64,000 nucleotides of DNA, taken from Pachypanchax playfairii. Its lineage: Eukaryota > Chordata > Actinopteri > Cyprinodontiformes > Aplocheilidae. The position numbers and the translations under genes are program-made. Below are positions 24,244-36,133 of this stretch, one piece after another. Every line of letters begins with the position of its first letter. Within the stretch, counting starts at the first letter, position 1. The DNA lies in the NCBI GenBank assembly GCA_006937955.1, contig SSNP01000019.1, forward strand, positions 3,693,623 through 3,757,622, read 5' to 3'. A model generated the notes under the pieces. It searched no databases. It was given only the letters and a program-made list of their open reading frames with translations, and was not told the DNA's origin.

Positions 24244-25232
24244 ATGACGCTCACTAGATGCAGCAAGAGAGCACAATCACCACCACCCCCCTACACACAC
24301 ACACCTTTAGCTCTAAAATGCAGAGAGATGGCGCGGGAAAGAAGAAAGATGGAGGATCAAAGTTCAGTTCGAAAAATATTCACAGATTCGGCTTTTCCAG
24401 ATCAATAACTTATCAGCGGAGCATTGCTTTTACTAAACCGACACCTCAGTGACATCACAGCGAAGTAAACTACGAGCTATAATCGTATTTCCTTCTACAC
24501 GAGTCGTCCTCCACGCCGGGAGACTTTCATCAGTTTACAAACAACCTGCTGCTGCACGAAGGCTCAGGGACCGTCTATAAATTACAACACCGACTAAATA
24601 TAACAGAAATATTCTTTTGCTTCATCTAGGACAGGTGTAATAAAATGGTTAATGTTTTTCATTCTAGATTTCTTGGATTAGAAAATGTTTTTTCTTTTTT
24701 TAACAGCCTTAAATAAGTCAATCTTTAATAAAATCAAATTTTAAGGTGTATGGTTGTAAAAAAAGAAAAATCATTATGAATATTAATTTGTTTTATCAGC
24801 TACATAAATTGATTTGGATTAAGAGTTATTTTCAATCCAATGATGTTTTATTATTAAAATGGGTCAAAAATATACCATTACATGTTGTTGTACCACACAA
24901 GACACAGAACACATAACCATCTTCCCTTCATCTTACTACAGCTCATATTTTGGGAAAATAGGTTTAAATTTAATTTTAGGGTCTTTTTCATCATGTAATA
25001 ACCACATTGTAGCATTAGTCTCAGGTTTAGGTGAACGGTGGCGGGAACTATTTTATTTAATCTACTACTAAACTGATAAATGCAAAAATTCTTTACAATC
25101 ATTACCGGTGGGTAAAAATGACATCGCCCGGCTGGTGCCTGTAACTATCAGCCTCAATGAAACGGTGAGAAAAAAGCAAAAATAAGACAAGATTCAGACC
25201 CAGAGATCATGTCTCAGTCTCTCAGTCATGTT
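24244..25232. other. No feature recognised
   Basis: AT-rich unique sequence with several poly-A/T runs. Short frames on both strands overlap and lack domains. Confidence 0.45.
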
Positions 25233-25396
25233 GTGGTTTAAACCCGTCCTCAGGACTCGCAGCCTGCAGGTGTGTCTCTGCTCCAAATTACCAACAACTT
25301 TCCTTTAACTTCTGACGAAGCCTGAAAATTATCCAAAGCCAAAGCAGGAAAAGCTTGCAGGTCAGCGTGCCCTGAGGACGAGGGTGGGAAACCCCG
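25233..25396 (+). mobile_element. Foldback element related to family G
   Basis: The left arm GTTTAAACCCGTCCTCAGG and the right arm CCTGAGGACGAGGGTGGGAAACCCC are imperfect inverses. AGCCTGCAGGTG on the left mirrors CTTGCAGGTCAGC on the right. It is about 164 bp, non-coding, and similar in plan to family G but with different ends. Confidence 0.6.
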
Positions 25397-25451
25397 TTTT
25401 AAACACCTGCCCAGGTGTGTCCCTAAAAACCAGCCTTTCTGACGTTAGTTA

Positions 25452-25641
25452 GTTCATCGGGGTTTGTTTGTCTGTTAGCAGGATAACTCAAAAACTAATG
25501 GATGAAATTTTCAGGGAAGGTCAGAAATGACCCAAGATTTTGGGGGTGATCCAGATAACCTTTTTGGATCCAGGAATTTTGTACTTTCTACAATATGTCC
25601 ACTTGGCGGAGGTCTGCGCTCTCTGAGTGCTTTTCTAGTTT
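25452..25641 (+). repeat. Dispersed fish repeat, family E, short copy
   Basis: It keeps TTTGTCTGTTAGCAGGATAACTC, GGTCAGAAATGACCC, GGTGATCCAGATAACC and the terminal GAGGTCTGCGCTCTCTGAGTGCTTTTCTAGTTT. The middle of the long form is deleted. Confidence 0.7.
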
Positions 25642-27595
25642 CAAGCTGCAGCTCAGTGAGTCTTGGACAGTGACCTCTAGTGGTGAAAAAGGATCAAAGC
25701 ACAGGGCAGACCGGTTCATTTCCACCCTGTGATGACGCGTCGACACAGAAATCTGCCCCTTTTTTTTGGTGAATTTCTTCTCCGCTGTTAGATGAACGGA
25801 CACTCATCCTCCTCTGAGACGCAGGTTTCGTTAGACTTTCTGAAACCTTGATGGATACAGAACATTATTAATAGTAAGAACGTAACTTCACTGCGTTTGC
25901 ATCTTAAAGAAACATTATTATTCGTGCCACTTTGAAACCGTTTACAGGTTTGGATGCTTTGATTCGTGGACCTGTCAGTGCACATTTAACACCAAGCCTT
26001 TTATAGATATACTAAAGCGTCAGACTAACAGCGCTGCTTACAGCTCTGTTACAGATACGGCACATTATTTAAACTGAATATCTCACATCTCACATGGTGT
26101 TTAGGATTACAGACATTTGGAAGCAGCTGACATCCCTTATCTCTGTCACACACGATCAATGGGGGCTCCTGCTTAGCACATTTCATTTCTCCCATGGTTT
26201 AAACCTTCTGCAGCCGCTAAAAGGTTGCCTCAGTCTGTAGACTGGAAAGGTTGTAGACTCACTAACAAGTTAGTTTTATTTAGATAATTTCTCTGAGAAA
26301 AAAAAAACCCAAAACAACAAGTCATATCCCAGTTTTCAGTCAGAAAGACGAACTAAATTCCACCCAAAAATAATAATCAGTTGACTTTCCGTTTATAGAT
26401 CACATGCTACAGTGTGTAAATTACAGGTTTAAAGTGTAGAATCAGACTGATTACTGTTTAAAAAAGCGTGTATATCCTGTTGCAGAAGACGGGACACTGA
26501 GGCAGCGAGTCTGAGAGGACGACTGCAGACAGAAAAAGCAAAAAGACAGAAGCAATGAAGAGAAATATGGGTCAGACGGAGAAAGACAGCAAGAGCTCAA
26601 TGTAAATGAGAATGTGTAAACATGTACGGGCCTAATCTCATTATCCCTCACTCCATCCTCCCGGGCCTGTGATCAGATGCCCGATTAAAGCCGGAGATGA
26701 AAGAAGAGAGGTAACGGAGGAGGACGGAGGTAGAGGAAATATAGGGCACCCAAAAGTAGATTGAGTTTTATATCAAGAAAAAAACAGAGAGTCAGTGTTG
26801 TTTGTTTACACTTACAAAGCCACGGCGGCAGGAAAAAGGTTGCAGCGAGTCGGAACTAATAAAAAACGTATTTTGTACGGATGTTACAGGACGAAGCTAA
26901 CGAGGCTAATATAACATCTGGTTTTACATTCATCTGTAAATGAAGTCTCACACCGTGTTCAGAGTGTTCATGTGTCCACACGCTTACTAAACGTGTGCTG
27001 GACATAATAAAAATAATAATAAAAAAAAATAAAATAATAAAAGTCATAGATCTGGTTGAAATGAAAGAAAAGAGGTTGGTTGTGTTACATAACTGTAATT
27101 TCCTGCTAGAACTGGGTTCCAGTGTTCGTAAGGACTTGTCTTGTGGAGACGACACTCAGATTGCAGATGTTGATGTCTGGCTTTGTGTGTGGTCGGACGT
27201 ATCCACATGATAACGATACGAGATGGAAAAATGTAAATGTTTGGAACTCGAGGCTCAAACAAACAGGCGATAAACACTGAAGTTTTAGATCAGACGTGGC
27301 GTGTCGGGGCACAGATTTACACTGAGCTTCACTATGATGACACTGTCATACAATTGAATGAATCCAATGGTTTCAGCTTGGGGAGGGGGGGCAACCCACC
27401 CCGCTGGACACGCCCCTTTCCAAACCAGCAGAGTAAAATGTTTACTGAACGTTCCCGGATCCCGTCTGTGCTTCACCTGCAGGTTCAGGTCGGTGAAAAA
27501 TCGAGATCAGAACGCGAAATGTTTATTTGTGAAGATAATTTAGTCAGTGAGAAACTCCCCTGTCCGTCCTCACGTCCATTTTCTGCTGCATGAAG
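25642..27595. other. No gene recognised
   Basis: Unique sequence. A block at about 26630-26720 (ATCAGATGCCCGATTAAAGCC) is GC-richer. A-rich runs lie at 27007-27040. The cluster of short frames at 26856-27593 on both strands has no consistent domain. Confidence 0.45.
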
Positions 27596-27895
27596 CTCCT
27601 CCCTCTTTCCAGCTAACTCCTCCCACTGGGACATATAGTCTCCACCAGGTCCAGCATCGATTAAGGCATCTTCCCCCTTCGATGAGGAGCAGCAATGCTA
27701 TCATAAGTCCCCCCACTTGGATTCCAATCCCACACCCAATGCTCGTGACTAGAGGTGTCAGCTGGGGACGTTCTGTAAATCAACAGCTTCACCTTCCAAC
27801 TCCGTCTTCACCGCAGCGCTAATCGGCTCGCTGCGTTCTGATCTCTCTCACAAACCAGACCCTGAAATCCTGAAACTCCTCCACCTGGGGAGATG
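27596..27895 (-). mobile_element. LINE ORF2 C-terminal relic
   Basis: Read on the minus strand, the block follows the order of a common teleost LINE: CTCCCCAGGTGGAGGAGTTTC, then GGTGAAGACGGAGTTGGAAGGTGAAGC, GATTTACAG, GTCACGAGCATTGGGTG, GCTGCTCCTCATCGA, GACTATATGTCCC. The reading frame is broken and parts are missing. It overlaps in content with the relic at 31095-31600, so the two are separate insertions. The clade was not assigned. Confidence 0.6.
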
Positions 27896-30800
27896 ACTCA
27901 ACTAAATAAAATCTACTGCAGTCATTTATGTCAAACACCCCTCCTGCAGTTTGAGCAGAGAGAATGAAATATCTAATAAAGATGCAGTAAAAACCCAGAA
28001 TCTGACCTGCTCACCAGAACTTCGATTCAGGCTAAAATGTCTCAAACAATGTTCTTCCACGTTTCTCTACTTCCTGTCTGCAAGCTGACAAGTTCCTCGT
28101 ATCTCCCAAAATCAAACTTTTCAGGACTTAAATAAACTGTGTGGTGAAGGTGACCAACAGAGATCATATAAACAAAACCATGAAATGATGAAAAAGGAGG
28201 AAATTAACTCAGTTTCGGTCCAACAGTGACTCGTTTTAACCTGTTCATCGTCTCGAGTCCTGATTTTACTCCTTTTCTTCTCCTACAGCAGAGCTCTTCA
28301 TCAGGCAGACGTCAGACATCTGTCACAGTCCGGGTCGGTCTCAGCGTGATTGATTTTTGGCCCACCTGCGTCTTTCATAATGACCAACTGTCAGTTGTTT
28401 TATTGCCTGCGCTGCAGCATCGAGAGGCTAAATCTGTCAGAGCTACAGTGCATCATCTCGCTCGTCTTCAGATGTAGGTCTACCACAGAATTAACTCGTC
28501 TACGGTTATGTTACTCATCGTTAGTGTAGAGATTAGAGCAAAGTTTCTGTCATTTTTTAAAAAGATTTTAAAACAAGTTACAAAAAACAGAATGACACAG
28601 AGTGACAATCCACCATTCACACACTAGATAACCAACATACAACCCATAATACTAAAACGTGCCACAAAAACTTTAAATCAACATGAAGCGAACAAAACTG
28701 GTAAAACAATGAAGATCTAAAATCCTGTTTTTTTAATTTTAGTCTGACTTGAGCAGGAAAACGAGATCTAAATGAATAAATCTTTGAATCAGGTGAAAAG
28801 AACTTCAGAACATGATGTTCTCCGTGTCGGAGTCACGATGAGGTCAGTCAGTCTTTGATGAGAAGGTGTTAGAGAGTGTGAGTTGAGGTTTGTGTAACAA
28901 ACATTGTTAAATACCTTCATATTCCTCTGAACTGTGAGCTGAAGCGATTTCTCTATAATCAAGTCGAAACGAGAACATCAGTCCAGACCCGACCGGATGG
29001 AGAACTTGAACAAAATATTTAACCGTCACCTTCAGGGACAAAGTTTAATGGATGTTTCTGAGGCAACGCAACATTCTTTGGCTGAACTCAGACCTCTGTC
29101 TGACTCCATCTGAAGATAAACACATGCCGAGAACATGTTCAAGTCCCACAGCGTCCTTCAGCCTCGACGAGAGGAGCTTCAAACTGCAGGCAGAGTGAAA
29201 GAAAGGGCACGCCGTCTCCCCCGGCTGCACTCACCTGGATGTCAGGCTTTCTTTGAAGAGACGCTGTTCTGAGTAGAAATACAACTTTTACATGTGGATC
29301 CAGGGCAAGTCTTACGCCCTCTCTATGGTCTCCAGGCTCAACTCTTTGTCTTCCTTCCTCTCCTTTCTCTGCCATCTTTCACTCCATCTACCTGATTTGG
29401 CCAACTGAGAGTCCAAAGAGAGCAAAGATGCAGCGGAAGGCGTCTTTCATGGAGATATTTGGCTGCAAACCTTTTATTTATAGTGTTACACCTGGCAGAC
29501 CGTCAGGTCAATCTGCACCAGAGGAGGGACGAGACTGGACAAGGAGGAAGTGAAAAGTGGAAGAAGATTGATAGAGAGAAAAGAGGAATTGTTTCATTTA
29601 TGTTTCTGACATCCCCCCCCCCAAAAAAAAGAAAGTAAATAATGATGAATAAGAAACAGACTTCAGAGAGAAGACAGGGAGGACAGACAGAGGGAAGTAA
29701 AAGTGGAGCAGAATGATCAGAGGACTCATGAGGTTCAATTACTTAGATCAACAAAAATACTCATCCTCATATCCTCAAAACTAAATAAACTAAAACAAAA
29801 TCTATGTGTCCCCCTGCTACCAGAGGGGACTGGTTGGGCGGGACTTATATATGCAACACATATTTTTCACCTCAGTGTCACCCTCTGAGAAAAAACTCTA
29901 GATTTCTGCTTTAATGGGAGGAGTTATTCATCATGAAGACTTGTGGTTAGAATTCAAACTTCCTCTTGTCTCGGGTCGTTTTATATTTACTGGACGCGTT
30001 TGTGGCGCTTGTCAACAACAGAAGACCCACAGAAGCAACTAGCTCAGAGTTTACTTCATAACAAAGTGTTTAAAGGATAAACTTTATATTAGATTCCACT
30101 TGTTAGTGGAAGCCTTTTGAAATAAAATACATTGGGAACAATGAGGTGGACAATCCAAATGATTGTTGTGTCTGTTCATAAGCACGATTTGTCCATTTTC
30201 AAATACATTCAGCCAACTAATAAGTCCAATTCAGCTCAGATTATTCTCTTTTTTCCATACAAGCTCTGTATTTAGAGCGCGAGCTGCACGTCACGTGTTA
30301 AGAGATTTTGTGGAAATGATTTCTGTTCATTCAGTCTCAACTGAGTGTTGCATGGAGCATTGCGACCTTAGCAACCCTACTTTTATCTCAGCGTGATGCG
30401 GCTCGACCTCGAGCAACTGCCTCCTTTACAAGTGAGAAAAAAGATCATTTTTAGAGTCTTGCAGAGGCTCATAGCAAGAATAGAATAATAACAATAATGA
30501 GTGTGTAAAATCCTCCCAAACTTACACTGTGCATGTTTCCTTTGGTAAGGCACATAATAACTCAACAGACTCCCATTGACAGCTGCTGTCTTTGCCCGTA
30601 AAGGACTGTTAGTTTGACAAATGGATCGTCCCAGAGCGTCTACCTTGATCTGCATGGGTGAATCAGACAGGAAGGCTGCGAGGCTGTTCTGTCCTTGCAG
30701 TCCTAAATGCCACGTCTAGGAACTGAGACGAGGATCATTGCAGAGTCAAACCGTGTAGTTACGACTGACAAAATGTCGTTTTCTTTAGACGTGGCTGACA

Positions 30801-31094
30801 CTTTTGATCGTCTGTATCACGCAGGAGGAAAATGAAAATTGGTCTTAAGAGTCACTGAGTATTTTAAGTGCAATCTGTTATCAAGAGGCCAGAAACTGAA
30901 CCTGCCAACAGACACAGATCTGATGTCAGTTACAGGATTTTACATCCTTATTTAATTCAAATTGCTCTTTATGATTCATCGCACGCAGCTTCAACCAGAG
31001 TCATATCAACAACAGCATCTTCAACATATCCAGGGTTTAGTTCTCGAGGTAGTCCAGGCACCCCTCTCTTGGGGGGTGGGGGGTAATAACCCCT
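27896..31094. other. No gene recognised
   Basis: Largely unique DNA. Poly-C then poly-A runs lie at about 29610-29630. Minus frames at 29045-29230 and 29139-29375 overlap in different phases and have no domain. A candidate conserved block is listed separately at 28300-28500. Confidence 0.45.
28300..28500 (+). promoter_or_regulatory. Candidate conserved non-coding block
   Basis: Unique, balanced-composition sequence with CAGCGTGATTGATTTTTGGCCC and CTTTCATAATGACCAACTGTCAG. TAAT and TGATTGAT-type sites cluster here. An 83-residue frame spans it without any recognisable domain. This is a guess from texture only. Confidence 0.18.
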
Positions 31095-31600
31095 ATAGCA
31101 TTTTCTGGGTCCCTTTTAGGGTTTCTATGCTTGGAAACATCCAGAAGGACACAATCAGGAGGCCACAGAGCTCCTCCCATTATGTCTGAAACCTATTTTA
31201 GCTGCTTGTACGTCGGATCTTGTTCTTTCAGTCATGATCTTGGGACGATAGCTGAGGAATTCAGATATTTGAGCTGTTGGAGGTAAAGACTACCTCTCTG
31301 CCCAATGGGAGCATTCCACCTTCTCCAGGTTAAGAACCATGTCTTCAGATTTAGAGTAGATGATTCTCATCTTGGCTGCTTTACTTTCAGCTACAAACCG
31401 CCCACGAAGGTTGAAGATGCCAACGAAACTCCATCATCTACAAAAAAACCTTCCTCTTCACTAAAGCCCTGGAGAATCTGGTAAGGAAAACCACAAACAG
31501 GATCAGAGACGAGGGGCAGCCCAGGCGGAAACCAGCCCACGCTGGGATAGAGCTCAACCTTGTGCTGAAACACTTCCTGCCACCTTAACATGGTGGAGGG
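31095..31600 (-). pseudogene. LINE reverse-transcriptase relic with FVDD motif
   Basis: The minus-strand frame at 31391-31591 contains FVDDGVSLAS, matching the reverse-transcriptase catalytic F/Y-x-D-D box and the LLAS-type tail. The upstream GLPLVSDPVCG corresponds to the QGxPLSPxLF block. Beyond it (31095-31390), nucleotide blocks such as GAGAAGGTGGAATGCTCCC, GAACAAGATCCGACGTACAAGC and CCTGATTGTGTCC follow the same LINE downstream. The frame is interrupted and the 5' and 3' ends are missing. This family of non-LTR retrotransposons is widespread in teleosts; the clade was not assigned. Confidence 0.7.
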
Positions 31601-32239
31601 GTTCGAGTACCCCCGGCATCCTGAGGGCTGTTAGTCGGGTCCAGTGGAAAAACGTGTATCCAAAAACCACCTACTGCAGAGAGAGAGAGATCAAGGTTGT
31701 GTGCACTGAAGGACAAGCTGCAGGTGAGGGGGGGTTGATATACTTACTGTCATAGACTTGTAAAAACCCCAAACTAAAAGAAAACCCATCCGAATAACTG
31801 AATCATGGAGAAACAATGTTAAATATGTGTTTATAAAAGGACCAAAACAAAACACCAGAGCTGTAACACCAGCACTGCCGGGCAGTTTCTATTCCACGAG
31901 TCGACTTCGTCACTCCAAGAAACTAATTCCTGAGCAAAGAGCCTGAACAGTCAAACTCCTGGAACCAAATAGAAACAGCTTGTTATTTCTGCTACTGCAA
32001 GAGAAAACTGGACAAACAACTGAGTCTACATGCGAATGCTAAGAATCTGTGTAGCGCACGTCGTCAAAATGAAAGGGGACTGATGAGGCGCTAACATTTT
32101 AGCAAACAGTCTGATGTGTTTCCAGTCTGTGATGGAGAGACAGATATAGAAATCAGGCTGTAAGGCATGGGGGCAGCTCTACAAAGCTTAATAACTTCTT
32201 GACTTCATAACTAAACAAATTGTATAGAAATACGTCATA
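31601..32239. other. No gene recognised
   Basis: The first about 60 bases still resemble LINE-linked sequence (CTTAACATGGTGGAGGGGTTCGAGTAC at 31586-31612). The rest is unique, with a short GA run at 31680. Confidence 0.4.
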
Positions 32240-32500
32240 TAATGAGTAATGTAAGAGGCTCCCAGCAGATTTATAGGGGGCTTTGTACAAATAATATCAC
32301 ATGTCTGTATCCTGATCATGACTTTCATGTATTCTTCTCCCACAACACCATAATATTAGCTTTATTAACATTATCATGGGCTTTAAAGAGGGTATTATGT
32401 GACCAAGTGAAACATGAAAAAGCCCGATACTTTTTATTAGATGGAAATGAAATGGCATTGGTGCTTACATTATTATTTAGTCTCCAACAGGTTGACTGGA
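32240..32500 (+). promoter_or_regulatory. Candidate conserved non-coding block
   Basis: An AT-rich but non-repetitive block with CATTATCATGGGCTTTAAAG and TTATTAGATGGAAATGAAATGG. A 99-residue frame (32242-32541) runs through it but shows no domain. An enhancer-like identity is a guess. Confidence 0.18.
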
Positions 32501-32853
32501 GTTTGACTCAGAGATGGAGATTCAGTAGGAAAGATCTTTAAAAGTGGAGTTAAATATAGAACATGAAGTGAAGAATAGGAGGAGGAAGAGGAGGCGTACC
32601 TGTGGGCTCGGACGCAGCCTAGTTAGCAGTGAACACGACCACCGTGGGCGCTGATGGGCTGCAAAGAGAGACGGAGTGGGAGACCGAGAGACGCTGCTGG
32701 AAAATGTCAAGAAAGGAGAGAAGAAGAGAGAAAGAAGCGACGGACATCAGATGAAAGACTCCAGGAGCTGGAAAAGGAAGAAGAAGAAGTCGTGAGAAAA
32801 GAAGTCCTATTAGCATGAAAGCTAATGTTTACGTCCAAAACAACCAATAATAT
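32501..32853. other. No feature recognised
   Basis: Purine-rich sequence (GGAGGAAGAGGAGG, GAAGAAGAAG) leading into a CA tract. Confidence 0.45.
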
Positions 32854-33158
32854 CACACACACACACACACACGTTTGTTTTGTTATCCTTATGGGGACCG
32901 TCCATTGACTTCCATTGATTTTAGTAACTAGATTTATAACTAACCCAAACCCTTTTCCTAACCTTAACCATTACTGATCTATAACTAACCGTAAGACTAA
33001 CTAAAACTCTATTCACACCATACCTATAAACCTAACCCCTAACCCTAAAAAGGGGAGTCCCCCTCATGGGGACCAGGCTTCGGTCCCCACAAGAACCCTC
33101 GGACCCCAGAAAGATAGTAAAAGTCAGGAAACTGGTCCTCAGGAGGTCAGAAATACAA

Positions 33159-33196
<38 letters not shown>
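32854..33196 (-). repeat. (CA)n-bordered dispersed repeat, family J, copy 2 (inverted)
   Basis: This is the inverse of 19270-19623, with (CA)n on both sides (32854-32872 and 33161-33196). It carries TTATGGGGACCGTCCATTGACTTCC, the CCTAACCCCTAACCC cluster and GGGGACCAGGCTTCGGTCCCC. Similarity to copy 1 is high over the whole body. The two copies form inverted repeats about 13 kb apart. Confidence 0.85.
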
Positions 33197-33199
<3 letters not shown>

Positions 33200-34462
33200 C
33201 TATATGAGTTCTGATACTCTGCCTGAACACGGGGAACATAAAACCACCTCCAGTTGAAAGAAATTAATACTCCCAAACAAATCAATCAGTGTATTGATTA
33301 ACAGGTAATCGATGGAGGAGGTGCTACTGATGGATAACTGGTGCTTTATGCGCTTCATCAGTAAACTGGAACGTTACTGTTGCGGTTCTCTTTATTCAAA
33401 GATGGAATTATTTTATTTATCTGATTTATTCTGATTTTTCTTCAGTCATCATCATCCTTGTTTGCGCTGAAATGTGTTTTCAACAAATCCGATACCACAA
33501 TATAATAAAGTCTGCAAATAAAAATAAAATAAGTCAGTTCTTGTAAAATAGTGATTCATCGTTTTCTTTTCAATAATTTAACAGCTTTCAAAGTTTTAAA
33601 ATCACACAGAGGATTAGCATAACAAAATACTCATTACACGTCTGTTCTCCCACTTGTCCATTAGTTTTACAGGCTGCAGACTGAATAATGAAATATTATT
33701 ATTAAACACTGAAAGCATTCATTTATTTTCAATACAGTTTAGAATTTAGCAGAACAAATTAACATGAGGTGCACTTAATAAACCCTGACAAGATGGCTGC
33801 TCTTTTTCCCTCCTTGTGATGTCAAACATTCATTTCTCTTGATCTCCATTAATGTGGCGCCGTTATCCTGACTGTTTTATTTAAATGATGATACAAAGAC
33901 TTTTAATTACCTAAAAGTTACCTAAAGTTCTGACTGCTGAGTCTTTTTAATGAACCAATTTCTGGTGTCTGGGTACCAAAATAAATGAAGCTCTGGAAGC
34001 GGATTGATTATCCACTGTAGACAGAATGTAGCTCTTCTGTTTCGCAGCACGTCGCCAATATAAAGTTTACAGGAAGGTTTGTTCTACACTACGACTTTTT
34101 ACAATATGTGTAACATCTTTAATGTAAGTTTATGACAGAATTATTCCTGCTGATGGAGAATAAACTGCAGAGTGTTGTCTGCCGCACCTGCAGGGGGCGT
34201 GTGTGAGCGAGCAGGTGTTTGTTGCTGTCGTCCTACAACTGATGCTCAGAACCAAACGTGTAGCTGAAGTCATCAGGTCGCATGCGGTTTGAGACTTTTT
34301 TTAACTAAAAGGAATTAAGGAGGGATTCTTCTGTTTTTCTTATTCTGAAGATGAGCAATCTGCAGTAAAATCCATTAAAGTTCCAGAATTTACCGTTTTA
34401 AAAACAACAAGAACTTTAACGGAGAGTCAAATTGTGTTGTAACATCTCAATACTTTTGTTTA
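33197..34462. other. No gene recognised
   Basis: AT-rich unique sequence without a supported open frame. Confidence 0.5.
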
Positions 34463-34641
34463 TTATCTCCACCAGAAGAAAATGTCTCTCTGTTAGCAAG
34501 ATAACGCTAAACGTTCAGTAAAGGTCAGAAATGGTCTAATTTTGGGGTGATCCGGATCACCGTCTGGATCCAGGAATGTTTTTAAGGATTCTTCATCATT
34601 GTGAGATCAGACTGTTTTTAACATATCTGCATGTAACTTCA

Positions 34642-35409
34642 AGGGACAAAAGGCAAGATTTGTGAAAAACTACACATGCATTTCCAGTTTATTCAATGCT
34701 AATGGGTCATGAAGCATTAAAAACCCTAAATAACGAGGCCATCCGCATATGTCTGTTGCCTTGGACACGCTGTGTGCTACATAATGCGCTGCAGTTCGAC
34801 GTCCGAATTTCCCGCGCAGTTGTAGGGATGTGACGTAAATTGACGCTGCATGCGCGTTGCCGACAGCTCTTGAACAGGAAGTACATGGCCGCCGTGGACT
34901 TGGATTCAAACACTGAAGGTATACTTATGGATGTTTCTGCAGCCAGCAAACGACCTGCATCCTCTCTCACCCCCCAAAAAAGTGGCACCACGAAGAAAAA
35001 AAAGACTTTATCAGCGGCATCTCGTGAGTCTAAAAAAAAACATGACCGAAGCCAGGCAGGCACCCGCATAAATATTGGATATGCGTTCGGTTCATGGAGG
35101 GAACTTCAGTTGCATTTAGGAGTGAAAACGGATGCTGACATGGCTCATTTCCTTGTGACCAGGTGAGAAAACATTATAGGTCGTGTTTAGAGCCTGATAC
35201 AGTATGAAAATGATGAGATCAAATCAAATAACAGAGTGGAGAGACCTGACGTGAAGTATGTTAGCCTCCCCGGTGCAGTGCTGTGAAGACGAACAGTCTG
35301 TAAAGTGTCTGTGCGCGCTCCCGTGCCGGCTTGGCTGGTGGCTGCAGTTAGCCACAGCGCCTGTCAAGGCAGCACTGAGTCAGATTTTGTAAAGCTGCCT
35401 TAAGTTCCT
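34642..35409 (+). mobile_element. TIR element carrying a coding exon, inserted in family E
   Basis: The element is 768 bp with ends AGGGACAAAAGGCA and the inverse of AGGAACTTAAGGCA. It is flanked on both sides by TTCA (34638-34641, 35410-35413). The uninterrupted family E copy at 4165-4681 shows the empty site arrangement around its position. The interior has one open coding exon ending in a clean splice donor, so this is a deleted derivative of a larger element with introns. The four-base duplication and AGG start suggest kinship with the TTAA families. Confidence 0.7.
34885..35162 (+). CDS. N-terminal exon of an element-encoded protein
   Basis: The ATG at 34885 opens MAAVDLDSNTEG. A basic, serine-rich linker follows (KSGTTKKKKTLSAASRESKK). 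The exon ends in a compact domain beginning TRINIGYAFGSWREL and closing DADMAHFLVTR. It stops at a strong donor, ACCAG|GTGAG, after two bases of an Arg codon, and a stop lies just inside the intron. The end domain recurs at 42444-42544 with the same splice position and 15 of 34 identical residues. Such short W/L-rich domains often lead fish proteins encoded by or derived from DNA transposons, but I cannot name the family. Downstream exons are absent, so this copy is not a functional gene. Confidence 0.55.
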
Positions 35410-35469
35410 TTCATAATAAATTGTTAAATAATACAGGGTGTGTTCTCAACAGGTTCTACATGATACTAA

Positions 35470-35801
35470 GGACTGATCTGGATCAAGGACTGATCTGGAT
35501 CAAGGTCTGATCTGGATCAAGGTCTGATCTGGATCAAGGACTGATCTGGATCAAGGATTGATCTGGATCAAGGATTGATCTGGATCAAGGTCTGATCTGG
35601 ATCAAGGACTGATCTGGATCAAGGTCTGATCTGGATCAAGGTCTGATCTGGATCAAGGTCTGATCTGGATCAAGGACTGATCTGGATCAAGGACTGATCT
35701 GGATCAAGGTCTGATCTGGATCAAGGACTGATCTGGATCAAGGTCTGATCTGGATCAAGGACTGATCTGGATCAAGGTCTGGATCAAGGACTGATCTGGA
35801 T
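35470..35801 (+). repeat. 17-bp GATC-rich minisatellite
   Basis: The unit is GGACTGATCTGGATCAA, with variants GGTCTG and GGATTG at positions 3-6. Eighteen full units run from 35470 to 35775, followed by one 12-bp unit and a 14-bp partial. Each unit has two GATC sites inside the near-palindrome TGATC-TG-GATCA. The array sits inside the family E repeat just after ACATGATAC, where other copies have unique sequence. Confidence 0.97.
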
Positions 35802-36133
35802 TGTTACAAAATTCCAGGTATTTTGATCCAGAAAAGAAAAAATATCGGTAACCTTTGGATGTTATAAACCTGCAACAAACACCAAAATACAGTCGAGACT
35901 CTGTAGAATCAGACGTGTGTTAATGGATTTGAGTTCTGGAGCTCGATCCAGAAGAAAACCACCATTACTGAATAACTACTGAACTAATTATGAATATCAA
36001 TCCAGATGTTAAAGATGTTTCATGGTCAATGAATCTGATAATGTGGAGACTGTTATTTGGATGTAAATCACAATACAGGGGGAGGTACGTAGGTGCTCGT
36101 TGGAGGTCTGTGATCTATGAGTGATTTTCTAGT

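Larger units (their letters stand above)
34463..36133 (+). repeat. Dispersed fish repeat, family E, long copy split by an insertion
   Basis: Left blocks TCTGTTAGCAAGATAACGC, GGGTGATCCGGATCACCGTCTGG and AACATATCTGCATGTAAC match copy 1 at 4165-4681. Right blocks AACAGGTTCTACATGATAC, ATCAATCCAGATGTTAAAG and GTGATTTTCTAGTTT also match in order. A TIR element (34642-35409) and a GATC-rich minisatellite (35470-35801) are embedded, so the copy is expanded to about 1.7 kb. Confidence 0.75.

Noticed and set aside
27001..27040. A-rich stretch as a retroelement tail
   Set aside because: No recognisable LINE or SINE body lies next to it.
35470..35801. CRISPR-like or other spacer array
   Set aside because: Units abut directly with no spacers and the host is a vertebrate; this is a minisatellite.
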